DNA from: Craspedostauros australis
Taxonomy: Eukaryota; Bacillariophyta; Bacillariophyceae; Mastogloiales; Achnanthaceae
NCBI GenBank assembly: GCA_026770025.1
Contig: JAMXDE010000047.1
Span: 186,001 to 250,000 of the forward strand
Direction: 5' to 3'
DNA: 64,000 nucleotides
Shown piece after piece: positions 54,047-64,000 of this stretch. The notes below the pieces were generated by a model, which made no database searches, was not told where the DNA came from, and saw only the letters and a program-made list of their open reading frames with translations. The position numbers and the translations under genes were made by a program. Position 1 is the stretch's first letter; each line of letters starts with the position of its first letter.

Positions 54047-54601
54047 CTAACTCGCGCCATATTTGGAATACTCCAACGGTGTTTTGGGCTTACTCCAAAT
54101 GTGACGTTTTTCGTTGCGCTTGCGAGTTTTGGTCTGAGCAGGGCGACGTTTTGATTGCGCGTTCCGCGGCGGACTAGTATGGAGAGCTCGCATTGGCACA
54201 GGATCAGTTGCCTTACTGTTCTCTGTCATCACATCGTAGAGGGTGCGCCTCACTGGTTCGTTGAAGTAGATGGGACGGTGGATGCTGCTCTTGGACTTGA
54301 TTCGTGCCATTGTTTGGATGGTGTCGACAGCACTGATGGGGCTGTGTCTTCGTGGGACGTTTGAGTGAAGGAGGAGCAGCGTGATGGCAATTATCATCCA
54401 GGCATTTGTAGCTGTGACGTACCACCCGTGTTCGACTCCGAGAATGTAGACTTGAAAGGTCACGAAAGAAAGGAATGATCCGATCACACTAATAGAGCCC
54501 AAACGTAATGGCTGTTGTCTTGTTGGCTGTTCTTTAGCTGTAGGCAGAGGCTTGACTGGCAAGCGATCCGGACGAGAGTCTTCTGTTCCACAAGTAGTCA
54601 A
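54047..54601 (-). CDS. Two-helix membrane ORF downstream of copia 2 pol
   Basis: About 184 codons open from a non-ATG position. Two hydrophobic helices, SVIGSFLSFVTFQVYILGV and TNAWMIIAITLLLLHS, are followed by a long basic tail (RNAQSKRRPAQTKTRKRNEKR). An AG acceptor-like CTACCAG lies just upstream, so the start may come from splicing. Another frame, 54603-55097 minus, fills the space up to pol and has no recognised domain. Position after pol suggests an env-like extra ORF, as in some plant copia lineages, but no sequence similarity supports that. Confidence 0.35.
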   Translation of the reverse strand: MTTCGTEDSRPDRLPVKPLPTAKEQPTRQQPLRLGSISVIGSFLSFVTFQVYILGVEHGWYVTATNAWMIIAITLLLLHSNVPRRHSPISAVDTIQTMARIKSKSSIHRPIYFNEPVRRTLYDVMTENSKATDPVPMRALHTSPPRNAQSKRRPAQTKTRKRNEKRHIWSKPKTPLEYSKYGAS

Positions 54602-55115
54602 TTTAGAATACTGGTAGATGGTGAAGAAACGTGCGGATTATGAGATTAGTGCTATGGTTCTTCTCTTCGAGGGGAATCTCCTGTGATGTCCTGTATGACA
54701 ATGCGTGTGGGTTGTGTAGCCCAAGTACCGTGGGTCGAGATCCGTCGTCTGGGGTCTGTGAGAGACAATGGGCGGTGATGCTCGTTGTTGTGGCTTTGGT
54801 TCCGTGCGTCGGCGTTTTGGCGATGGTGGGTGTCAGAAACTTGGTTATCGGAACCCCATTGGTTCCCTGACACGAATTCCGAAGATCCGCTTCAAGGTTC
54901 TGGATCTGTCTCCAAACGTGGGGTCCGGCGAAGTGTCCGTTCGATCTACTGGAATGCTGACGAGTCGGGCGATTCGTAGTCTCTCTCGCTAAGGTGGTTA
55001 CTAGTTTAGCTCTATTACTCCCCTTCATCTCACGTTGAAACGTGAGTTGACTGAAAGCAAGAAAGCTAATCGTAGTGTGGTTTGTTCCGCCGCCCAAGAT
55101 GGCGGCGAGCGGGCT

Positions 55116-58100
55116 TCATTCGGACTGTTCGTTGTCGTCGTAGTAGCCACGGCTTTGGTGGCGGTTGGCGAGCATGGCTTTCAATGCTTTGTTCAACGAG
55201 GAGGTGATGCTGATCTGCTGAACTTGGTTGATATGGTCGAGCCCTCCGCAGAAAAGGATATCGGCGAGGGTTTGGATGACCATAGGTGTCCTCTCGTCGT
55301 TTTGGAGGACGGCCTTGATCTGAGCTGTGGGGTCGGGAGGCATCTGGAAGATGGATGGCTGCATCATCGTTGGTCCATGGTTGCTGGACATGATGTACCC
55401 AGATCGAAGACGTCGGGGCGACGGGTATGCGATCGCTGGTCGGGGTTCCGTTCGGGCCCTCTTGTTAGCGTTGCTAGTCTCCGGAGTGTTGGGTGTCGAT
55501 GGCAGGGGATGGTTCAAGACGGGGAAACTGCGGGTGTTGGCGTTCGCATCCTCATTGTGGTTCGCAGGTGCCGGGTACACGGTTGCTATCGGCACGTCAT
55601 CATCGGCTGGCCCCTCCGGTGGCGTAGGGACCTCTGGTTGCTCATCCTGGGTTGTGGGAGGCATCGGCTCTGCTGCATCGGGAGGATTCTCCGCGGTCGT
55701 GGTAGGAGCTCCTTTCGCGTTGATGGTCCCACTCGTGGTTTTCTTGGCGGACCTGACCTGTTTGATCGTCTTGATTCTTGACATTCCCGAGGAAACGGTT
55801 GAATCCTCAGATTCATCGAAGAGCCCCTTTCTCTTGGGGCGGTTGCTTTGCTTGCTGCTGGCTCCAGAGGTGGGTCGTCGCGATGCTTGGTTCCGGTTGG
55901 TTGAGTTGTCTTCTGGTCGGAAGATGGACCCAGAATCGTCACTGTCGCCGGGCTCTTGGACGGACGCGCTGTCCACGGAGTGGTCGGTCTGGATCATGGG
56001 CTTTGGACGTACCTTGTCGGTATACCCTTGTCCATCTCGCGTGGCTGTCAAGATTTTGGACGCCGGTGATGGTCGTGATGATCGTCTGATGGGAGGTCTG
56101 GGGTGGCTGATCACCGCCCCACTTGCGATCTCTGCTTCCACGTCAATCACACTTCCTGGGTCCTGCGATTCTTGGTCTCCGTCGCGGTGGGCCTCTGATT
56201 CAGACTCCTGATGGCTAGCTTCTTCTTCTGCGGTCATCTTCTCGTCGAAGAATCCGTCCGGGATCTCATCCAGGAACCTGCCTTCTAGTGTCTCTCCCTC
56301 TTCGAGACTGGGACGGGTGTCTTCGAGGGATGGTATTCCGTCGACCATGTCATCCTCATCGGTAGGGGGAAAGGACTCGTTCGCGAGTGCGTTCTTCTCT
56401 CGTGCGAGGTTGACGGCGAGGGTGTCGCTTTGTTTCCGGACCATTCGTGCCTTCCTTGCGCGTGCGAGGATGATTGGGATCCGGTTCTTCCTCACCTTGA
56501 AGAAGTGGCATATGGATGGCTTCCGCAGGGTTGCGCGGTACTCATCGGGTGGTTCGCCCCATGCGCCGTCCTCTTTGGGGTAGAAGCACTGGCCATCGGC
56601 TATGGCGATGCTGAGGACCTCGGTGGTTTGGAGGTTGTTATCCAGGTATTCGGAGAGGGTGAGAGGGTAGATGGATTGTTTCTCTACGTGGGAAACACGG
56701 CCGGCTGGTGTGTTATCGTTTCCCTTCGTGCAGAAGATTCGGACTCTGCGGCCACTGTATCCGACGACGATTCCTTGGAAGGGTCCCTTCTTTCCTGCGG
56801 GATATAGCACCCTGGATCCGGGGACGGGACAATGGATGCCCTCGTAGAACGGGGTGTACTTTGGGAATGTCATCTTGCGTGTCCTCGTCTGAAATGGGGA
56901 GAGGTTGTGTCCGGGGTCCTGGTTGTGGCGGCTCCGTTTTTGTGGTGAAAGCATGTTCATGTCGCGGAATGCAATAGCGGGTGCGGTCGCGTTCCGTGTC
57001 AGGTCTTCTTGGAGATCAGCAATCAACATGTCGCACCTGTATGTTTCGTGCTCAGGTGTGACGAAAGCCCGAGGTGCCAGGCCCGTGTGGAAGGAAGTTT
57101 CACAGTTACCTTCTTTGATGGCTGGCATGGTGGCTCCTGGTGGCGGTTTCCGGAACTTGGTCGATGTGGCGACGTGTGATTGGTTCCTTGGCATGATGGG
57201 CCCTGTCTCCAGCATGTCTCTCGGGTAGTAGAGGACGTCGCTTCCACATGAGGGGTTGATACTCGAGAGTGTACTGAATTCGTCCGTAAGGACTGATGGT
57301 GGTGTGTCGCCACGCCGGATCAAGAATTTGTCGGTTGGCGCGTCGGCTGGCTCGTGGTTCTGATTCGTGGTACGGTTGTCGGTCATGTCGTATACGACAC
57401 TGGAATTTCGCGTCTTTTGGCGGTTGGGCGAGGCCGGTGTGCTCTTGTTGCGCTTGATGGTTCTGGGTGATCTCCTTTGTGCCGTTTCGAGGGGGTTCGG
57501 TTCTCGTTGGGTTCTGGTTAGCCGAAGGGTTTTTGATGTCGGGCTGTACTTCATGGAGGTCTGTTGATACCTTGCCATGTTCACGCTCATAGTGTGTTCT
57601 TCCTTTGGTGGTGGTGGTTCTCGCGTCTCTGTGGCCATTATATCGGGATCATCGTCTGCTCTGGTCGTCCTGCTCTTTGTTATGGCTTGTGATATGGTTT
57701 CGCTGTGGTATCCGGACTCATGGATTGAGTTCCGGAATATCGTTCTCGACGTGATGTGGTGGAATGGTGTTTTGGAAAGGGGCTTGGTGAGTATGTCGGC
57801 GATGTTGTCAACTGACGCAATGTGGGCGAACACGATGATTCCAGCGGCGATGCATTCCCGGATTTGGTGAAAAGCCAATGAGCAGTGTTTCTTCTTCAGC
57901 GTTGAGGATGGAACCGTAGTATTGAGTACCACCGCTTTGTTGTCTCCGAGCATGATTGCGGGTCCGTCGATGGGGACTCCGAGATCTCTCAGCATGTAGC
58001 GCAGACCTGTGACCGCCTCGGTAGCTATCCTGGCGGCTACCAATTCGGATCCGTAGGTTGATGTCTCCACTGTGTTCTGTCGTTTGCAGATGGTTTTGAC

Positions 58101-61100
58101 GATGGTGTTGTTGATCAGTAGAACCACGCCCGTCATTGATTTCCGTGTGACCTGGTCATGGCCATGGTCAGCGTCCACGTAACACGTGATTTGAACCGGT
58201 TTCCCTTTTGGTGTTGGTATTGATACGGGGGTGACCTCTGATGCGGTAGGGTAGAATTCTCTCCAATGGCTTGAGAGGGTGGTGTCGATGTTCGTGTGGT
58301 CCACTGGGTTGGGGTCGCAGAGGATGGCTCCCCTTTCTCGACCTTTGAGGTACCCGATGATTCGTTGGATGGTCAAGAGGTGTCCTTCCCTTGGTGCCAT
58401 GGCGAACCGTGCCATCGTCGTCGTGGCGTATTGGATGTCCAGCCTCCCGAGGGTCACGACCCAATTGAGGCAACCCAGTATCGATCGGTAGGTCCTGGCG
58501 TCTTCAGCGCTTGTGAAGTCCGAGGTGTCGCTTTCTGGGTGGCAGGCTTCTACCATGGGGGTGGATGCCTTCGGGATTGTCTTTCCTACTAGTTGCTCCA
58601 CTCGTTTGATGACGTTTCCGATATACGTCTGGGCCGAGAGTCCGATGTTGACTCCCCTGTCCTTCCAGTTCTTGGGAAGGTCGACGATGTTCCCGCCAAG
58701 GTAGTACTCTGGGTCACCGCATTGTTTCATGGTGTACCGTTTCTTGAGGTCGTCGATGATTGGGATGGGGTCCTTACTGAAGACCAGTACGTCATCCACG
58801 TATGTGGTGATCATCTCGTAGTGGTCGTCGGCTTCTCAGGTGTAGATGTCATTGTCGGCCTTGGAGGGTAGGAATCCCATGGTTCGGAGGGTGTCCGCGA
58901 AGTGTTCGTGAAACCTCGCACTTGATGTCCTCAGGCCGTAGAGTCCCTTTTGGATGATGAGGGGTTTGCCTTCGAGGTTACCAAATTCAGGGCCTGCTCG
59001 GATGTAGCATTTCTCGAGGGTGTCGGCGTATAGGAACGCGTTCCCTACGTCGCCGGCGTATGCTCTCAGTCCGTTGGCTGCTGCGATGGCGAAGGCGATT
59101 CGGATGGTGTCTGATGCTACCACCCCTGAGTATACGTCTTCGGTTGGTGGGGATGTCTTGTTCCCGTTTGCCACCAGTCTTGCCTTTCGACGTAGGTCGA
59201 ACTTCACATCGTAGACGATGTGGTATGGGATCTTGGTGTACCCATCGAGTGCTTCGTTCGGTCTTGGTTGTCTGAAGGTTCCCAACCGTTTGATCTGGTC
59301 CAGTTCCTTGTTGATGGCTTCGCTCCAGAGTCCGTTTCCGTTGAGCCTGTCGATAGCCATGGCGTGTTTCAGGCTGTTGGGTACCAGGGTGCCGAACTTG
59401 TACTTGTTTCCTGGGCGGTGGTTTGCCAGTTTGGTGGCTAGCATTGATCGCATGTGCTGGTTCCTTGCTCTGTGGAGTTCCACCCATTCGAACCCTTTCT
59501 GGTCCTGTAGGCGGTTCTGCTCGGTGTATTCGATGATGATGTCTGGCTGTTGGGCCCTTAGGTCTCCCATCCTGCACCATGATCGCATTCTGTTCATCCA
59601 TAGGATCTCTAGGATTGCTTCGGTGGTCCCGTCCTCTCGTGTCTCGTGGTGGTGACGAGTGATTCCCTTTGCCTTCCAGTTGAGGTTCCTTCCATCGAGG
59701 ATGAAGTTGTCTCTTTCGGTGTACTGGTCACATTGGGCCAGGTATGCGAGTTGGTTGACTTCTGTTGCCGTGAGGTTGCAGGCAAAAGAGATGGATGTCG
59801 TATCCCATGGGATGTTCGTGTTGCACCCTGGTGGGTTCTGCCTCGGGTTCCCTGGATGGTTTGTTAGGGTGGGTACCCTTTGCGGTGGCGCGGTGTTCAC
59901 GCCTGTCGTGACTGGATCCGCTGCGATGGTCTGGATTATGGATCTGATCGTTCCATGGACGATGTTCTTCCATGGGATGCCTTTCCTGGTGCCTGTTGAC
60001 AAAACAGATCGTCTGTTTTGCTTGGTCCTCTTATTCCCTCCCCTTTCTTCGGGGCCGTCATCCATGCGTTGGTATGATGGTGGTCCCGACGAACACGGAA
60101 GATACGAAGACCCTGGGTCAGAGCCTCCCCTGTCTGGCGCATCGGGGCTCGTTCGCGGATTGTCCTTCTCGGTGGCACGCGTCGTGTGTGCCTTCGCTGT
60201 CCGTTTGGTTAGCGTTTGGGATCGGGTGACGGGTCCTGTGTTTCGTGCCTCCCCTGAATCAGGGATCCCGGTGGGTCGCGTCGGTTTGTTGGTCTTGTTC
60301 TCCCATGCCCGTGGGTGCGTCGTCTTGGCAGTCGCTGCATACCCTCTTTTAGGTGGGATCTTGGTCTTCCATCCTTGTGGGGTACCGGACAGTTCCAGCG
60401 GGGTCCGTGTGCTGGGGTTATCCGTCTCGGGGTCCATGTCTTGGTCGAAGGTGACGCGCCTGTTGTTGTTTATACCCTTCCTGAAGGGGCGGACCACGCT
60501 TCGTACCAGTACACGTCGGGATTCGTCATCCAGCACGTGGTAGGTGAGGAAATCCCCATGGGACTCTGCCACGCCGAGCCAGTATCCTGACTTCTCTTTC
60601 GAGTTCGGGAAGGTAGCGTTAGGGTCATGGTACAAGATCTTCTCGTAGAATTGGAAGGTCAAGAGCGCAGAGATGTCGACGGTTTCTCCGTGTCGTACGG
60701 TGTATGGGATTGCGTATCGTAGGGACGGGTCTGATGTGTGGTTGTGCACGTAGCACATGTATCGGAAAGCGTGGAACCACGCCTTTGGTGGTGCCCCTGT
60801 CCGGTCAATGAGTGTCGTGACACATCGCTTCATGTACAGGATGGCGTTGTGCTCGGCCGGGTTCTGTTGCTGGTTGTGCGGTTCTGTCAGCCTTGATTTG
60901 ATGTGGAGGTCCCTAAGAAGCTTGAGGACCTTCTCTCCGGTCTGTTCCTTCGCGTTGTCGCTGTGGAAGGCCCATGGTGCACCCTCTGTCCTGATGAAAT
61001 CCTGGAAGGCGACGAAAACTCCTTCTTTCTTCTTCAGGCCATATGCGTTGATCATGTGGGAGGATGTCCCGTAGAAGATTTGCGCCATGGAGTATCCGTC

Positions 61101-64000
61101 TCCAAAGGACTTGACGTTGGAGAATATGGTGTCCGTCGCCACGATCTCCCGGATTCGTTGTCGTCGCATCCACTCGAATCTGGACTTCTTGTGCCTTCGC
61201 ATAGGGTAAGTGATCACTGCCCGCATGAGTTGTGTGGTTCTGGCAAGGGTCTGTTTGATCACGTGCGTGGGCAGGTACCCGAGGTACGGTCGGATCTTGT
61301 GCAGATCGATGGACTTCCATTTGGCTCGGAAAGGGAACCCTTGGTGGCTGTACTCGGTCATAGCTTCCGCAGGGTGTCGGTCCATGGTGTCCATGGGATT
61401 GTCCTTTCCCGGATCATCGATCCCGACGGGGTTCTCGCATTTGGTGTGCCCATGGTATTCAGGTGCGCTGCGTGGGTCTCCTCGGAGGGTGTCAGCGCGC
61501 GTTGCCTTGGTCACGCCGATTTCGTTGGGGATGCGAAATGTTTCCCGATTTCTCTGGAACGCCGGTTCAGATCCTACCGAGTGTAAGGATGAGATGACGC
61601 TGTCTGCCTCGTCATCCGGATCTGATACCATTGTCGATGGAACGTTGGTTGACTCGGTGTATCCCTTCTGGTCCGTTCCTACCGCGTTGGCTTCGCGATC
61701 GATGCCCAGCTCCCTGTATAGGTGGTCGATGTCTCCCGCGGAGAGATTGTCCACCATGTCGAAAAGGGTGCCTTGGATCGAGATGGCCGTGTCGGTAGCC
61801 GATTTCGCGAACGTTACCGTGTCAATTGCGTGTGTCATTCCGATGAGCTCCTCGAGACTCAGAGTATCAAGGAATGCGTCCACCTTGGGGTACTCCTCGT
61901 GTACACGGTTGGGCTCTCCTGCGGCGTGCTCGACTGAGTGACGGGCGTTGGGTTCCATGGGTTCTCGTCCTTCCATGGGAATATCCGGGATACCGTCTTT
62001 GGTCTGGCGTGTCCCAGGTTCCATGGGATCCTTCGATGCGTTGTGGGCGTTTGAATCCATCGCTCCAGCGTCATGCGGTGCATCAGGTTGGTCATTCCAG
62101 TTGACTACCTTGTCTCCTCCGATTGGGTCTCTGGTAAGGTAGCAACCCATGGGCACGTTGCATACGTGTCCTCCTTGGTGATCCGAAGGGTTCCATCCTT
62201 GCTTTGGGGTGATGTCATAGGTGGGCAGATCCTCATCGTCCTCCATGATGGGGAAGACGTCGAACGTCATCAGCGCGTCTCGCATCTCCAAGTTGATCGT
62301 CGTGTCTTCGTCAGGCATTAGGCATTGTCGGCCTGTGCCTGGTGTCGTGAACGATGCCCGGTGTTCCGACGAAACCGTATCGAGGACGGCTCCACTAGCC
62401 CGAATTTGGTGGTCGGAGAGCAGCGTCACCCGACTGTCAACGTTCAGAGCGGCTTCGTAGATCCGGAGGATCACTTCATTGCCTTCCCTGGTCCTGGCCT
62501 TGATACTTGCGTCTACCACCGCGAGGTTGTTCTTCCTCATCGTGCTGGCCACGGCACCGACGATGTTGTACGTCCGATGCGGGTACACGTAGTCAATCTT
62601 CCAGACCCGGTCCTTGTTCCCGATAACGCAGCATTGTGCGCCTCCGTCACATACCGCGTATGTTTGCGGAGAGAAGGTCGCCAGGTTGATCAGCTGTTCG
62701 GGTACTGACTGGTGTTGGTTGGATTCTGGTGGGTCGATGGGACTGGTGGCGTCAGATGAATCACTCATCGTGATCATCTTCACGAGCCGGTCGTTGCCGT
62801 TCTCCTCGTGTCCTCCATAATCCACCAGGAACTTGGCAAGCTCCGAAGCGTCAATCGAGGATAGGTCCGATCCATCCTCGCCCTGGGAATCGGATCCCTC
62901 GGTGGATCCTGTGGTGTACCTGGCCAGGTTCGCGTGGGTGACACCTCCATACTGCTTGTGTGGCTTGATTTCCTCCCCTTTGTCTGGGGGCTTCACGCTG
63001 GCAGGTGGGTTGGGTTCATCCTGCTCCTTCTTGCTCTCGACGCGGGTGAATCCGGATCCGTTCCGGTCATTGTTGCGGCGGGCCCAGCGGAGGGAGCTGC
63101 GGAGTTTCATGATCACTCGGCGGACCTTTTCGGGTAGTCCGTCGAATACTTCTTGTGAGATGAAGGTGGGGTCTTCATGTAGTTTCTTCGAGATGGCATT
63201 GATGACCATCTCGGTGTTGGATTCACCTTGATCTTGGTTGGCTTCGGCGGTTGCCTTGAAGATCCTGCGTTTGCCGGACCTTGATCCCCGCTGGTTGTTG
63301 GCTACCGCATTGTCCCTGGCGGACTCGGAGATGAGGTACATGCAGGTGGCTCCCATCGACTGCATGTCCACGCTTCGTTCGATGCTCCGGACCATGGTGC
63401 GGACATTGATGTCGTCGCATCCGATGAGGTGGTTAAGGAGCGTGCGGCGTTGTTGCGCGTCGGAGACTTGTTGATCCGGGTTGGTAGCCAGGAAATTCAC
63501 GTTCGCAAATATGTCTTGGATTTCCTTCACGTAGGATCCCAGGTCCTGTCTGCTGGGGTTGAAGTCGTGTACTCTCTTCATCAGAGAGTCGACCTCCATT
63601 CCTCTGATCCAGTCGTTATCGTAGGTATTGAGGAGTTCGTTCCAGAATAGGATACCGTCCTCGGTGAGGAGTCCTCTGGTGGCGAGTCCATGTGCTGGGC
63701 CGCCGGCGAAGACGGAGTATAGTCCCGCGAATAGGGTCCTGACGTCGCTCGCGACCTGTTCTGGCGAGGTGGTTGTTGGCACTCCTGTCACCGGGTCGAT
63801 GTGATCCTTGATCGCGTGGATTCCTTGGGAATGGTATCGGTGCCGGAACTGGTCGTTGATCAGGTACGCCATGTCGTTTCCAAGGAGGTGGGCATGGATT
63901 TGGTGTTTCACCACTTGGAAGGATGCCGCATCACTCGTGAACTTGACGGAGTCAGGGATGGGGCGTCGTTTCGTTAGCTTGACCTGGGCGACTGGTGGTT
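55116..64000 (-). CDS. gag-pol: Copia element 2: giant gag-pol with in-frame TGA and long C-terminal tail, 5' end outside window
   Basis: One frame of about 2,960 codons, open at the window end and broken only by TGA at 58836-58838. Gag-like helical region first (FWNELLNTYDNDWIRGMEVD, LLNHLIGCDDINVRT). Protease has DGG: YAVCDGGAQCCVIG (about 62,650). A spacer of about 450 residues rich in D, P, E and N follows. Integrase core: VATDTIFSNVKSFG, FHSDNAKEQTG, EPHNQQQNPAEHN (D, D, E). Reverse transcriptase: AGDVGNAFLYADTLEKCY and LYGLRTSSARFHEHF, then ADNDIYT-stop-EADDHYEM and TYVDDVLVF. RNase H: CYVDADHGHDQVTRKSMTG. After the usual pol end (NIADILTKPL, about 57,800) the frame goes on for some 870 residues, including PGSRVLYPAGKKGPFQGIVV and GYSGRRVRIFC, an SH3/chromo-like beta pattern. 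Integrase and protease signatures match a diatom copia lineage. Confidence 0.9.

Noticed and set aside
4129-58838. Genome-wide reassignment of TGA
   Set aside because: Two in-frame TGA codons were seen, but the HSF gene and the RGLE gene end properly at TGA, and each odd case is in a mobile or damaged gene.
1-64000. CRISPR array or bacterial operons
   Set aside because: No regularly spaced direct repeats with unique spacers were seen, and the gene content and introns are eukaryotic.

Overview
The window looks like nuclear DNA of a eukaryotic alga, most likely a diatom or a close ochrophyte. The evidence is the company the genes keep: two helicase-associated-domain proteins, an HSF-type transcription factor, a protein of the RGLE block type that I associate with diatom genomes, a peptide deformylase with an AFAP-like plastid-targeting motif, an alpha-kinase joined to a vWA domain, and Ty1/copia elements with a DGG protease and an ATDT integrase. 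Introns are rare and short with GT-AG borders. Proteins are rich in homopolymers (Q, N, A, S). The species cannot be named from the sequence alone.

Layout. 1-1987 (minus) is a helicase-associated protein cut by the window edge, and 16112-18073 (plus) is its paralogue. Between them lie a broken conserved gene of unknown function (3619-5286), a helically phased inverted minisatellite (5473-5855), a tRNA-like pol III head (about 6836), a dead PIF/Harbinger-type transposase (7060-8003) and about 8 kb with no convincing gene. 18897-22119 (minus) is one two-exon membrane-anchored protein that a simple ORF list splits in two. 24436-26439 is an HSF-type factor and 28346-30115 an RGLE-block protein, both on plus.

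30347-34803 holds two abutting copies of a 2.2-kb terminal-inverted-repeat element. Each copy has five TGTCTC-NN-GAGACA palindromes near its ends and carries a fragment of a retroelement C-terminal domain with the same stop codon. A second, weaker inverted-repeat element follows (34881-36670). The peptide deformylase (36929-37699), the vWA/alpha-kinase (40484-42445) and a glutathione-peroxidase-like protein without the catalytic residue (42977-43569) form a second gene island.

From about 46.3 kb to the end the DNA is mostly retroelement. A frameshifted copia element without gag (47641-52856) is bounded by inverted, not direct, leader repeats. A very large copia element (pol 55116 to beyond 64000) has one in-frame TGA just before its YVDD motif, a protein tail of roughly 870 residues after RNase H, and a small two-helix membrane ORF downstream. 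No operon-like cooperation is visible. The host genes are general regulators and housekeeping functions, and the mobile elements occupy the spaces between them.
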